64,000 bases of DNA from Flavobacterium sp. JAD_PAG50586_2 (lineage in GTDB: Bacteria > Bacteroidota > Bacteroidia > Flavobacteriales > Flavobacteriaceae): the NCBI GenBank assembly GCA_023213215.1, contig CP096136.1, forward strand, positions 2,852,001-2,916,000, written 5' to 3'. Both the position numbers and the translations under genes were made by a program. The notes below the pieces were generated by a model that ran no database searches, was not told the origin of the DNA, and was given only the letters and a program-made list of their open reading frames with translations. This document shows positions 9,307-19,036 of the stretch, piece by piece; within the stretch, counting starts at the first letter, position 1; every line of letters begins with the position of its first letter.

Positions 9307-10077
9307 ATGAAATTCAATACTTTTATAAAAGCAATTTTTTTATTTGTTGCCATTACACTTGTTTCTTGTGCTTCAAGAAAAAATGTAGCTTATCTTCAGG
9401 ATGTTGATTCAGAAAAGAATTCTGCTGAATTATTAAATTATGAACCACGCTTACAAAAAGACGACTTGTTGAGTATTATCATTTCTGCGGATCAGCCAGA
9501 AGCAACTTTACCTTTTAATATGCCTCAAATTCAAGGGAATTACCAGGTAAATGAAAATCAGGATGGAATAAAAACCTATCTGATAGATTCCTATGGTGAT
9601 ATCCAGTTTCCTGTGATTGGAAAAGTACGCTTGGCCGGATTATCGAGAACAGATGCTGTTAAAAAAATTGAAAATGAAGTGAAGCTATATATCACAAATC
9701 CAACGGTTAACCTTAGGATATTGAACTATAAGGTAGCCGTAATTGGTGAAGTGAACAAGCCAGGGAATTATAAAATCGCCAGCGAAAGGCTTACACTCTT
9801 AGAAGCCTTGAGCCAGGCTGGAGATTTAACTATCTACGGAAAACGAAATAACGTTCTGATCATTAGGGAATCTGACGGCAAAAGAACTTTTAACCGCGTT
9901 GATATGACCAAAGCCGATTTTGTTTCATCGCCATACTATTACCTCTCACAAAATGATGTTGTAGTAATAGAACCAAATAAGACTAGAGTTAATTCATCGG
10001 TAATAGGTCCAGATGTTGCCGCTGTGATTTCAGCACTTTCTGTTTTAGTTTCATTAACAATTTTATTGACCAGATAA
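9307..10077 (+). CDS. wza: Wza-like outer-membrane polysaccharide export lipoprotein
   Basis: About 256 residues with a lipoprotein signal ending TLVSC. It contains a Poly_export (PES) domain and one SLBB domain (YKVAVIGEVNKPGNYKI, then LTLLEALSQAGDL). A C-terminal hydrophobic segment (VAAVISALSVLVSLTILL) is typical of the short Bacteroidota type. It would form the outer-membrane/periplasmic channel for capsule or exopolysaccharide together with the Wzc kinase encoded 1 bp downstream. Start 9307 was chosen over 9298 because the putative -7 element at 9282-9289 leaves too little leader for the earlier ATG. Confidence 0.9.
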   Translation: MKFNTFIKAIFLFVAITLVSCASRKNVAYLQDVDSEKNSAELLNYEPRLQKDDLLSIIISADQPEATLPFNMPQIQGNYQVNENQDGIKTYLIDSYGDIQFPVIGKVRLAGLSRTDAVKKIENEVKLYITNPTVNLRILNYKVAVIGEVNKPGNYKIASERLTLLEALSQAGDLTIYGKRNNVLIIRESDGKRTFNRVDMTKADFVSSPYYYLSQNDVVVIEPNKTRVNSSVIGPDVAAVISALSVLVSLTILLTR

Positions 10078-10078
10078 C

Positions 10079-12468
10079 ATGCAAGAGCATTTTTCCTTAC
10101 AACAAAAAATACAGGACGAAAGTCTTGATATCAGAGAGCAGATCGATAAATATGTTAAATTCTGGCCTTGGTTTCTTTTCTCAATGGCAATGTGCTTTAT
10201 TGTCGCTTTTTTATACCTGCGTTATACTGTTCCTCAATACAAAGCAGCTGCAACGATATTGGTAAAAGATGAGAGAAAGGGCGGCTTACAGTCCGAATTA
10301 TCTGCGTTTGCCGATTTGGGGCTAATGACGGGAATCAAAAATAATGTTGACAATGAAATCGAGATTATTAAGTCGAGGTATATCATTGAATCGGCGATAA
10401 AGAAATTAAATTTTAATGTTTCCTATTCAACAGAAGGAAGGGTTAAAACAGTAGAATTATACAAAAACTGTCCTATAGAAGTTTCATTCTTTGATACGGA
10501 TGCTTCTTTTTATGAAAAAAAGCAGGAATTTGTAGTTAACTCAAAAGAGGCTAATACTTTCGAATTAAGTAAAGTTGATGGTAAGCAATTGGGTGTTTTT
10601 AAATACGGTTCTCTAATCAGGTTAGCGAGTTGTAAAATGGTAGTTACCAAAAGACCATTAATCAAATCTTTGGAAAGCAAAGAATTCTCGATTGTTGTCA
10701 AAATCAATAAACTTGAAAGCGTCGTTCAAAGCTACAAAAACAGAATGTCAGTGGCCTCATTAAATAAAAATTCAAGTGTTGTCGAACTTTCACTTAACGA
10801 TGCTGTTGCCGATAAAGCCGAAGATTTGCTAAATACAGTGATTGAAATATACAATCAGGACGCCATAGATGACAAGAATTACATCTCCAGAAATACACAG
10901 AAATTCATTAATGAAAGGTTGAAATTTATTACGGCCGAATTGGGTGACGTTGAAAAACTCGGTGAAAATTTCATGACCGCCAACAGATTGACCGATATTG
11001 CTTCTGACGCTAATTCATTTGTTCAGAATTCCGTTAGCTTTGAGAAAGCTTTGATAGAAACAGAAACCCAGATTAAGGTGGTAAATTCTATGCTTGATTA
11101 TATGAACAGTTCTTCAAGGGACGATATTATTCCAAGTAATATTATACCTTCTGATAATAGTGCTTCAGATCAAATCAATCAATATAACGGATATATTATT
11201 GAACGAAACAGAATTGCTGGTGGTGGAGCAACTCAAAAAAACTCAGTAATCATTAATTTCAACAACAGAATTGATGATATGCGGAAAAGCATCAAAGAAA
11301 GTTTGAAAAGATTAGTGGTTTCCCTCTCAATCAAAAAAGGCGACTTACAAAAACAGGACACATCATTAAATAACAAAATATCCCAGATTCCAAGACAGGC
11401 AAGAGAATCGAATGTCATTGGAAGACAGCAAAAAATTAAAGAAACATTATACCTTTACCTGCTTCAAAAAGAGAAGAAGTTGGTATAACGCTTGCTGTTA
11501 CAGCACCCAATGCTAAATTGATAGATTCGGCCAAAGCACAGAGTTCGCCAATTTCACCCAATAGGAATGTCATAATTTTAATCGGATTGTTTCTCGGTCT
11601 GTTGATTCCGTTTTTAATAATATTTATCAGGGATTTATTAGATACAAAAGTTAAAACCAGACAGGATATCGAAGAGCGAATATCCGTTCCGTTCTTAGGC
11701 GATATTCCAAAATCGGAAACAGAGGATGAACTGATCAATGCCAGCAGCCGTTCAAGTTCTGCGGAAGCCATTAGAATCGTTAGGACTAACCTTGAGTTTA
11801 TGCTGACCAATGTTCCGGAAGGTCAGGCAAAAAGTATTTTTATTACATCAACTTTGCCAAAAGAAGGAAAGACATTTGTAGCTATTAATCTGGCAAGTAC
11901 TATAGCTTTGTCAGGTAAGAAAGTTATACTTGTAGGTTTGGATATCAGAAACCCGAAAATTGATAAATATCTTACCATTCCGTCAAAAGGGCTTACCAAT
12001 TATCTTGCAAAACCGAATGAAAACCTGGAGGATTACATCGTGAAAATCGAAAATTTCGATAATCTGTTTGTACTTCCATCGGGTGTAATTCCGCCAAATC
12101 CTGCCGATTTGTTGTTAAGTAACAAGATTGGAGAAATGTTTATCGAATTAAAGAATAAATACGATTACGTTATTGTTGATACTGCTCCGGTTAGCCTGGT
12201 AACAGATACTTTATTAGTCGCTAAATATGCCGATGTATTTGTTTATATCGTAAGAGCGAATTACATGGATAAACGACTTCTGAAAATAGCCGATACTTTC
12301 TACCAGGAAGGAAAGCTGCCTAATATGTCAATACTGTTAAACGACACCGTTTGGAGAAAAACCTATGGCTACGGTTATGGTTATGGCTACGGTTATGGCT
12401 ATGGTTACGGCTATGGTGTGGAAGAAGAAAAGCCATCATGGAAAGACAAATTATTTAAGAAAAAATAG
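10079..12468 (+). CDS. wzc: Wzc-type polysaccharide co-polymerase/tyrosine autokinase; frame broken at 11466-11470
   Basis: The two frames together encode about 796 residues. A Wzz domain with a first membrane segment near residues 30-48 is followed by a long periplasmic coiled-coil and GNVR region. A second membrane segment lies near 505, then a BY-kinase domain with Walker A LPKEGKT (about 591), Walker A' VGLDIRNP (about 619) and Walker B VIVDTAP (about 698). The frame breaks in the A5 run 11466-11470; one extra A gives LLQKREEVGITLAV, the conserved sequence before the second membrane segment. The C-terminus carries nine Tyr-Gly repeats, the expected autophosphorylation tail. It forms the export and chain-length complex with Wza and should be dephosphorylated by the convergent CpsB-like protein. 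Confidence 0.9.
12364..12417 (+). repeat. Nine tandem Tyr-Gly codon pairs in the Wzc tail
   Basis: The DNA alternates tat/tac with ggt/ggc nine times, encoding (YG)9 just before VEEEKPSWKDK. Both codons vary between units, so the peptide is maintained by selection rather than by recent slippage alone. Tyrosine clusters at this place are autophosphorylation sites in BY-kinases. Confidence 0.9.
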
Positions 12469-13184
12469 ATTTTTCTCAATAGCCTGATTTAATTTTCCGA
12501 TATTTTTAAGGGTAACTTTATTATTGAATGAATTGATATGATTTTGATGGTGTACGTCACTGCCAACAAAGTCATAGAAGTCATTGGCGAATAATTTATC
12601 GGCAACTTTAGCAATGTTTTTCCCGTAATAATCAACAGTTGCCAGTAAATTCAATTGGAAATAGCAGCCTGCATTTTTCATTTTCTCATATTCCTTAAAA
12701 TTGAAATGAAAAAACAAATACCTTTCAGGATGAGCCATAATGGGCTTGTATCCGGCTAACTGAATTTCAAAAAGAATTTCATATAAATTAATCGGCGGAT
12801 TCAGATAGGATAACTCAACCAAAACATAGTTGTCCTTTAGAGTCAATAGTTTTTCGGTCGCAAGCCTGTTTAAAAAATGCGAATCAATCATGTATTCCGC
12901 TGCTGTTTTAAAGGACGAAATTGGCGTGTCCTTAATTTTATTTAGCGTCTCATTATACTTATCAGTAATCGAACTTTCGGTATTGTCCCAAACATTTGTA
13001 ATAATATGGGGCGTTGTTATGATGTTTTTAAAACCAATTTCACTCATCTGATTGAGTAACGAAATACTATCTTCAATTGTCGCTGAACCATCATCAATAC
13101 CAGGCAGTAGATGCGAATGGATATCAATATGATTTTCGGGAATTAAATCACGCAGAATTGGTTTTTTTGAAAGAAATGAATCAA
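12451..13184 (-). CDS. CpsB/YwqE-type PHP-fold protein tyrosine phosphatase
   Basis: The metal-binding motifs of PHP phosphatases are present: HIDIHSH near the N-terminus, LPGIDDG, TTPH, HPERY and GSDVHH. Relatives dephosphorylate Wzc-type tyrosine kinases. Its 3' end overlaps the end of wzc, supporting that pairing. The first ATG in the raw frame is 13047, but HIDIHSH is encoded upstream of it, so that start is too short. No ATG, GTG or TTG lies just upstream in the same frame. One more T in the T7 run 13162-13168 (plus strand) would join the frame to a TTG at 13184, giving LIHFFQKKPILRDL. That start is my best estimate, and the last few N-terminal residues are uncertain. Confidence 0.8.
12458..12476. 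terminator. Possible bidirectional AT-rich hairpin between convergent genes
   Basis: AGAAAAA and TTTTTCT form a 7-bp stem around a 5-base loop at the shared 3' end of wzc and the phosphatase gene. It is almost entirely A/T and lies inside coding sequence, so support is weak. Confidence 0.25.
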
Positions 13185-13284
13185 GGCAAATAGTTTTAAT
13201 ATGTAAAATTACTAAAATATTGGTTTTTATTTTTAAATGGTGAGTATTAATTCTTTTAAAGCTTTTTTCAGCTATTGTAATTTA

Positions 13285-13292
13285 TATATTTG
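13285..13292 (+). promoter_or_regulatory. Putative -7 promoter element for wzm-wzt
   Basis: TATATTTG fits TAnnTTTG and lies 40 bases before the ATG at 13332. It overlaps the TTG at 13290, which therefore cannot be the translation start. Confidence 0.45.
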
Positions 13293-13331
13293 CATAGTAA
13301 AACCTTAAAAATTCAATTTAACCAATCTCCA

Positions 13332-14186
13332 ATGAAAAACAATAATCAATCTGAGGATTGGGATTTAGTTATTAAAGGGCAAAGTTCGCTTTTTGATGTT
13401 AATTTCAGAGATCTTTGGCATTATAGAGACTTACTGTTTTTGTTTGTAAAAAGAGATTTTGTTACTGTTTATAAGCAGACTATTCTTGGCCCGCTTTGGT
13501 TCTTTATCCAACCCTTATTAACCACTATAACATTTACAATTGTTTTTGGAATAGTAGCTCAACTAAATACAGATGGCGCTCCCAAAATTATTTTTTATAT
13601 GGCCGGAATCACGTTGTGGAATTATTTTTCAACCTGCCTTACCACCGTTGCAGGAGTCTTTACAACCAATGCGAGCATCTTTGGTAAAGTGTATTTTCCA
13701 AGATTGATTATGCCGCTTACAATTGTAATTTCCAATCTTATGAAGTTTGGAGTGCAGTTTCTATTGTTTCTGGGCTTTGTAATTTATTTCGCTCTAAGAG
13801 GTCAGATCCATCCTAATACCTATATAGCCCTAACGCCATATATTATCCTTTTGATGGCAGTAATTTCGATGGGAATTGGTCTGATTTTAACAGCCATGAC
13901 AACAAAATACAAAGACTTAACACAGTTAATTACTTTTGGTATTCAATTGTTTATGTATATTACCCCGGTAATTTATTCCAGCACTTCTATACCTGAAAAT
14001 TACCGTTGGCTTGTCGATTTAAATCCTCTGGTAAGCTTGTTTGATTATATGAGATTTGCCTACCTTGGAATTGGGAAGTTTTCATTAGGGTCACTGATTT
14101 ATCCAACCCTTTTTTCTGTAGTGTCTTTAACTATAGGGATTTTAGTCTTCAATAAATCACAAAAAACATTTATTGATACGGTCTAA
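13332..14186 (+). CDS. wzm: Wzm: ABC-2 permease of polysaccharide exporter
   Basis: A 284-residue membrane protein of the ABC-2 (Wzm/TagG/KpsM) family with about six hydrophobic segments. An amphipathic N-terminal stretch ends in LFLFVKRDFVTVYKQT, followed by LGPLWFFIQPL, the family hallmark. It would move a finished undecaprenyl-PP-linked polysaccharide across the inner membrane using the ATPase encoded 8 bp downstream. Start ATG 13332 was chosen because a putative promoter occupies the earlier TTG. ABC export implies a glycan polymerised in the cytoplasm, in contrast to the Wzy-like protein encoded at 47231. Confidence 0.92.
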   Translation: MKNNNQSEDWDLVIKGQSSLFDVNFRDLWHYRDLLFLFVKRDFVTVYKQTILGPLWFFIQPLLTTITFTIVFGIVAQLNTDGAPKIIFYMAGITLWNYFSTCLTTVAGVFTTNASIFGKVYFPRLIMPLTIVISNLMKFGVQFLLFLGFVIYFALRGQIHPNTYIALTPYIILLMAVISMGIGLILTAMTTKYKDLTQLITFGIQLFMYITPVIYSSTSIPENYRWLVDLNPLVSLFDYMRFAYLGIGKFSLGSLIYPTLFSVVSLTIGILVFNKSQKTFIDTV

Positions 14187-14194
14187 ACTGACAA

Positions 14195-15466
14195 ATGAAA
14201 ATGAATAGAGTAGTAATAAAAGCAGAAGATATTTCCAAACAATACCGATTAGGAGTCGTTGGTACCGGAACAGTGCGTGACGATTTGAAGCGATGGTGGT
14301 TCAATGTTCAGGGAAAAGAAGATCCTTTCCTGAAAATTGGAGAATCCAACGATCGTTCCTCAAAAGGAGAAAGCGATTATGTTTGGTCATTACGGGACAT
14401 CAATTTTGAAATAAATCAGGGAGATTCTGTTGGAATAATCGGTCGGAACGGTGCCGGAAAAAGTACACTTTTAAAAATACTAAGCCAGGTTACACTTCCT
14501 ACAACGGGAAAAATTTACACCAAAGGACGGATTGCTTCACTATTGGAAGTTGGTACCGGATTCCATCCCGAAATGACAGGAAGGGAAAATATCTATCTCA
14601 ATGGCGCCATTTTGGGTATGCGAAAACAGGAAATCTCACGCAAGTTTGATGAGATTGTAGCTTTTTCGGGTGTGGAGCGTTATATTGATACACCTGTAAA
14701 ACGGTATTCTTCCGGAATGTATGTGCGATTGGCTTTTGCAGTTGCTGCGCACCTAGAGTCGGAAATCCTTATTGTAGATGAGGTTCTTGCCGTTGGCGAT
14801 GCCGATTTTCAGAAGAAGTGTTTGGGCAAGATGAATGAAGTCAGCAAAGGGGAAGGAAGAACAGTTTTATTCGTAAGCCACAATATGGCAGCTGTAAAAA
14901 GTCTTTGTACGAAAGGGATTGTTTTAGAAAACGGATTGTTGGCTTATAGCGGTCCTTCAGAACAGGCTGTGAGTTATTACCTGAAAGACGGAGGAAGCGA
15001 AACTTCCAACATAAGTTATTTTGATAAAAATTACGACACCCCAATTTTCAGGCTAAATTCCATAGCCATAAAGAACGTAAGCCGTAAATTTGAAGATCCA
15101 ATATTAGAGAGCGAAACGATCACCCTGATTACGGATATTGACATAAAAGCCAATGCCAGCCGTTATTCGGTAACCTATCATTTGTATAATGAATTAGGTG
15201 AAGCTATGTTTTCCCTATACGACTCCAATGCAGGTTCGACAATGCAGGAAGGAAACAATAAATTATGTTGTGAAATTCCAGCGTATTTTTTTCAATCAGG
15301 CAATTATTCGCTGTCTCTTTTTGTTGTAGAAGACAAAAGGGTTTCTGTTTTTGTTGAAAGGGATGTTTTTCGATTTACAGTTGTCGATGGAGGCCGGGAT
15401 TTAGGAGTCTACATGGGAAGAGAGCCCGGCTATATCCGTCCCCAATTTAAATGGTCAAAATTATGA
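14195..15466 (+). CDS. wzt: Wzt: ABC-transporter ATPase with C-terminal carbohydrate-binding domain
   Basis: 423 residues. The ABC domain has Walker A GRNGAGKST (83-91), the signature YSSGMYVRLAFA (about 170) and Walker B ILIVDEVLAVGD. An extra region from about residue 250 to 423 resembles the Wzt_C beta-sandwich that, in O9a-type systems, recognises the modified non-reducing end of the O-antigen before export. This extension suggests that the exported chain carries a terminal cap. Two modification genes, an aminotransferase and an acyltransferase, follow directly in overlapping or near-overlapping frames. The cap identity is not readable from sequence. Confidence 0.92.
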   Translation: MKMNRVVIKAEDISKQYRLGVVGTGTVRDDLKRWWFNVQGKEDPFLKIGESNDRSSKGESDYVWSLRDINFEINQGDSVGIIGRNGAGKSTLLKILSQVTLPTTGKIYTKGRIASLLEVGTGFHPEMTGRENIYLNGAILGMRKQEISRKFDEIVAFSGVERYIDTPVKRYSSGMYVRLAFAVAAHLESEILIVDEVLAVGDADFQKKCLGKMNEVSKGEGRTVLFVSHNMAAVKSLCTKGIVLENGLLAYSGPSEQAVSYYLKDGGSETSNISYFDKNYDTPIFRLNSIAIKNVSRKFEDPILESETITLITDIDIKANASRYSVTYHLYNELGEAMFSLYDSNAGSTMQEGNNKLCCEIPAYFFQSGNYSLSLFVVEDKRVSVFVERDVFRFTVVDGGRDLGVYMGREPGYIRPQFKWSKL

Positions 15467-16536
15467 TTACTGTAACCAAAACCTTTTTTCCTCCCATTGA
15501 AGAATACCAGCTTCAGTTACAACGCATTTGGAAAAACCAATGGCTGACCAATCGTGGTGAATTGCTGTTGGAACTAGAGGAAAAACTTAAAAATCATTTA
15601 TCGGTTTCCAATATAATTATTACCAATAACGGAACAATTCCGTTACAGATTGCACTAAAATTATTGGGCAAAGGCGGAGAAGTTATTACAACTCCTTTTT
15701 CCTATGTAGCCACAACGGCAGCAATTGTCTGGGAAAACTGCACACCGGTTTTTGTGGACATCCATCCCGAGTATTTAACTATTGATGAAAGCAAAATAGA
15801 AGCCGCAATTACAGAAAAAACCACCGCTATTTTAGCCACACACGTTTTCGGGAATCCCTGTAATGTTGAAGCTATCGAAGTCATTGCCAAGAAATACAAT
15901 CTTAAGGTTATTTATGATGCCGCGCATTGCTTTGGAGTGAGATATAAAAATCAGTCGATCTTTAATTATGGTGATATGAGTTCCTGCAGTTTCCACGCCA
16001 CCAAATTATTCCATACCGGTGAAGGCGGAGCCATATTCTGCAAAGAGGAATCGCTTTACAAACAGTTTTTTTACAGCCATAATTTTGGACATAACGGCCC
16101 TTTAGAATTCCACGGATTGGGAGTTAACGGCAAAATTTCCGAACTTCAGGCGGCCATGGGATTAAGTGTTTTTCCTTATATGGATTTGATAATTTCCGAA
16201 AGAAAGAAAGTAGTGGAGTATTACGAAAAGTCGCTCGATTTTTCCAAACTCGGCAAAATGAAAATCAGGAAAAATACCGATTGGAATTATAGCTATTATC
16301 CGGTTTTGTTTGCAGACGAAACAACTTTACTTGATGTAGAAGCTAAGCTGATAGCTGATGGTATTATGCCTAGAAGGTATTTTTATCCGTCGCTGAACAA
16401 TTTGCCTTATTGCGAAAATGTTAAAATGCAAGTGTCAGATTCGGTGGCGTCACGGGTTTTATGTTTACCTTTATACGTTGGATTAAAAGACATTGATCTG
16501 AATAAAATTATTGTACTAATAAATTCAAATTTATGA
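15463..16536 (+). CDS. DegT/DnrJ/EryC1-family sugar aminotransferase
   Basis: 357 residues. PLP-binding Asp lies in IYDAAHCFG and the Schiff-base lysine is Lys181 in FHATKLFHTGEGG. This motif resembles dTDP-keto-6-deoxyhexose aminotransferases such as FdtB/QdtB or VioA rather than PglE. The ATG at 15463 overlaps the stop of wzt (ATGA); the longer frame from 15451 is unlikely. No matching nucleotide-sugar dehydratase is encoded beside it, so its keto-sugar substrate must come from elsewhere. The next gene, an acyltransferase, overlaps it by 4 bp and would acylate the new amine. Confidence 0.85.
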   Translation: MITVTKTFFPPIEEYQLQLQRIWKNQWLTNRGELLLELEEKLKNHLSVSNIIITNNGTIPLQIALKLLGKGGEVITTPFSYVATTAAIVWENCTPVFVDIHPEYLTIDESKIEAAITEKTTAILATHVFGNPCNVEAIEVIAKKYNLKVIYDAAHCFGVRYKNQSIFNYGDMSSCSFHATKLFHTGEGGAIFCKEESLYKQFFYSHNFGHNGPLEFHGLGVNGKISELQAAMGLSVFPYMDLIISERKKVVEYYEKSLDFSKLGKMKIRKNTDWNYSYYPVLFADETTLLDVEAKLIADGIMPRRYFYPSLNNLPYCENVKMQVSDSVASRVLCLPLYVGLKDIDLNKIIVLINSNL

Positions 16537-17180
16537 TTATAATTGGCGCCAGAGGTTTTGCTAAAGAAGTCTTGGAAGTTTTACATCAGCTTAACCAAAC
16601 AGATAATGTTGCCTTTTATGATGACGTAAATTCAGATGTTCCCGAAAAATTATACAATCAGTTTCCCGTGCTGACTTCATTAAGCCAGGCCGAAGCCTTT
16701 TTTAAATCCACAGACAATAAATTTACAATCGGAATTGGAAATCCCATTTTACGCAAACAGATTTTCGATAAATTCTCTGCTTTAGGTGGACAATATTCTG
16801 CTACCATAAGTCCGAAAGCCAGCATTGGCAATTTCAACACTTCCATTGGTAAAGGCTGTAACATCATGACAGGAGCTGTTATTACCAATGATATTGTTGT
16901 AAAAGATGGCGCTTTAATAAACCTGAATTGCACCATAGGTCACGATTCTGTAATTGGTCAATTTGTAGAAATGTCGCCTGGTGTTCATATTTCGGGCAAT
17001 TGTACCATTGGGGATTACTCAATTTTAGGCACAAATGCTACAATGCTGCCTAGAATTACCATTGGGAAAAACGTTACCATTGGAGCAGGTTCCGTAATTA
17101 CAAAAGATATTCCCGATAACTGTGTGGCTGTTGGAGTTCCGGCAAAAATTGTGAAAGAACTGCCTCCGCTTAATTTTTAA
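16533..17180 (+). CDS. NeuD/PglD-like sugar acyltransferase (left-handed beta-helix), first of a pair
   Basis: A 215-residue protein with the N-terminal PglD-type domain (MIIIGARGFAKEVLEVLHQL) followed by hexapeptide repeats rich in IG-x4. The conserved His of the family lies in TIGHDSVIG. By position it probably acylates the amino sugar made by the overlapping upstream aminotransferase. A paralogue of the same length at 30694 shares roughly half of its residues, including AKEVLE, FYDDVN, FTIGIGNP and GAGSVIT/VVT. The two may act on different amino sugars, or one may be a duplicate. Confidence 0.82.
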   Translation: MIIIGARGFAKEVLEVLHQLNQTDNVAFYDDVNSDVPEKLYNQFPVLTSLSQAEAFFKSTDNKFTIGIGNPILRKQIFDKFSALGGQYSATISPKASIGNFNTSIGKGCNIMTGAVITNDIVVKDGALINLNCTIGHDSVIGQFVEMSPGVHISGNCTIGDYSILGTNATMLPRITIGKNVTIGAGSVITKDIPDNCVAVGVPAKIVKELPPLNF

Positions 17181-17181
17181 A

Positions 17182-18099
17182 ATGGAAGATTTACCAGTAG
17201 TTAGTATCTGCATGATTACTTATGGTCATGAAAAGTTTATAGAACAAGCTATAAACGGAGTGCTGCTGCAGGAATGTAATTTTAAGATTGAACTGATAGT
17301 ATCCAATGACTGTTCTCCCGATAAGACTGATGAAGTGGTTCGGAATATTTTAAATACACATCCTAAAGCTTCATTGATAAAGTATTTCAGACACGAAAAA
17401 AATGTGGGTGTTATGCCCAATTTTATATTTGCATTGCAAAAATGCAGAGGCAGATATGTAGCGCTCTGCGATGGTGATGATTATTGGATTGATGCATTAA
17501 AACTTCAGAAGCAGGTTGGTTTTCTGGATGCCAATCCCGATTATGTAATTCACAGTGCGAATGCAGCTCAATTAGAATTGAATTCTGACACTTTAGGAAA
17601 TAATGTCCTGGCTGATACCATAGATCGATCGTTTGTGTTAGAAGATTTTTTAGCGAATAATAATCTGCTTACCTGTACGGCAATGTTTCGTAATATGGAT
17701 TATCAATTGCCCTCTAATTTTGCGAAAGTAACCTTTGGCGATTGGTTTCTATACGTTATTTTGCTTAAAACTTCAGGTGCAAAAGCTTTCAGAGGAACGG
17801 AAGTGTTTTCGGTTTACAGAATTCACAGAGGAGGAGTTATGGGAACGATGAGTGAATTAAGGCATTACCATACACACGTGAATCAAATACTGATTATCCA
17901 TAAATATTTAAAAAATACAGTACTCAACGCTAGGGTAAAAGGTGTTTTGAGTCATTATTTTTTACAGCAATACCGAATTCAGCTTAAGCAAAAAATGTAC
18001 TTTCAATCGCTAAAATTATTTTTCACTAATTTTAAATATTGTAAAACAGAATTGCCTTTCAAAAAATACTTAAGCGAAATAAAACATCATACTCATTAG
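17182..18099 (+). CDS. Glycosyltransferase family 2
   Basis: 305 residues with an N-terminal GT-A domain. It opens VSICMITYGHEKFIEQA, and IVSNDCSPDKT and the metal-binding CDGDDYW follow, as in GT2 enzymes. No clear transmembrane helices are seen, so it is probably cytoplasmic or peripheral. It begins 1 bp after the acyltransferase gene and is the first of three consecutive GT2 genes. Donor and linkage cannot be assigned. Confidence 0.87.
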   Translation: MEDLPVVSICMITYGHEKFIEQAINGVLLQECNFKIELIVSNDCSPDKTDEVVRNILNTHPKASLIKYFRHEKNVGVMPNFIFALQKCRGRYVALCDGDDYWIDALKLQKQVGFLDANPDYVIHSANAAQLELNSDTLGNNVLADTIDRSFVLEDFLANNNLLTCTAMFRNMDYQLPSNFAKVTFGDWFLYVILLKTSGAKAFRGTEVFSVYRIHRGGVMGTMSELRHYHTHVNQILIIHKYLKNTVLNARVKGVLSHYFLQQYRIQLKQKMYFQSLKLFFTNFKYCKTELPFKKYLSEIKHHTH

Positions 18100-18104
18100 T
18101 AACA

Positions 18105-19025
18105 ATGGAAAAGCCAGTAGTTTCAATAATAATTCCATGCTATAACCAGGAACAATACCTGGAGGAATGCCTGCAGTCGGTTTTGGCTCAGACTTTTTGG
18201 GAATGGGAATGTATTATTGTTAATGACGGATCAGCAGACAATACGGAACAAACAGCAAAAAAATGGATTGAAAAAGATGTAAGGTTTGTATACGTTTACA
18301 AAGAAAACGGTGGTTTAAGCAGTGCCCGAAATTCAGGGTTGAAAATCGCTAAAGGAAATTATATACAGTTTTTGGATTGTGATGATGTTTTAGATAAAGA
18401 TAAATTGCAATTATCGATTAATGAATTAAAAAAGGTTAATGATGACCATGTGAAAGTTGTTATATCCAATTTTAGAATGTTCATTGATACTCCTGACAAT
18501 TCCTTACCCGCATACTGTGCTCTAAATCCAGCACAATTTAATTTCGAAAGTTTGCTGTATGATTGGGGAGATTCCTTTACCATACCAATACACTGTGGCC
18601 TCTTTGACGCTTCTTTATTCACCAATTTCAGATTTCAGGAAAATATTAAGTCAAAGGAAGACTGGGTAATGTGGGTCAGTATTTTTAACGAAAAAATAAA
18701 AGCAATCTTTATCGATAAGCCTTTAGCATTCTACAGAAGAAATCCTTCGAGTATGACAATGCAAAAGGATATGTTGCCCGATTTTATTAGAGCTTGTGAA
18801 TACCTAAAAAGATTCCTTACAAACGAAGAATATCAAAAATTATTGATGACATTGTTTGTTAGGTATTACAAATCAAGTGTTTATTTTAAAGTGAAATTAA
18901 ATTCAACAATACATTCAAATCCTTATGTTTTGGGTAATCTAACCAAAAAGACACTTAAGAAAACAGGTGTGCTGCATCCGTTTAGGAAATTATTCATTCT
19001 GCTATTTCAAAAAAATCTTAACTGA
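18105..19025 (+). CDS. Glycosyltransferase family 2
   Basis: 306 residues, a standard GT2 fold: VSIIIPCYNQEQYLEECLQS, IVNDGSADNT, then GGLSSARNSG and the DxD-type FLDCDDVL. A C-terminal stretch of basic and aromatic residues may contact the membrane. It is tightly spaced with its GT2 neighbours and would add one residue of the repeat unit or side chain. Specificity is unknown. Confidence 0.88.
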   Translation: MEKPVVSIIIPCYNQEQYLEECLQSVLAQTFWEWECIIVNDGSADNTEQTAKKWIEKDVRFVYVYKENGGLSSARNSGLKIAKGNYIQFLDCDDVLDKDKLQLSINELKKVNDDHVKVVISNFRMFIDTPDNSLPAYCALNPAQFNFESLLYDWGDSFTIPIHCGLFDASLFTNFRFQENIKSKEDWVMWVSIFNEKIKAIFIDKPLAFYRRNPSSMTMQKDMLPDFIRACEYLKRFLTNEEYQKLLMTLFVRYYKSSVYFKVKLNSTIHSNPYVLGNLTKKTLKKTGVLHPFRKLFILLFQKNLN

Positions 19026-19036
19026 TAACAAACAAA

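Noticed and set aside
13290..13331. Upstream extension of Wzm from the TTG at 13290
   Set aside because: A TAnnTTTG element overlaps this codon, and the extra residues are not family-like.
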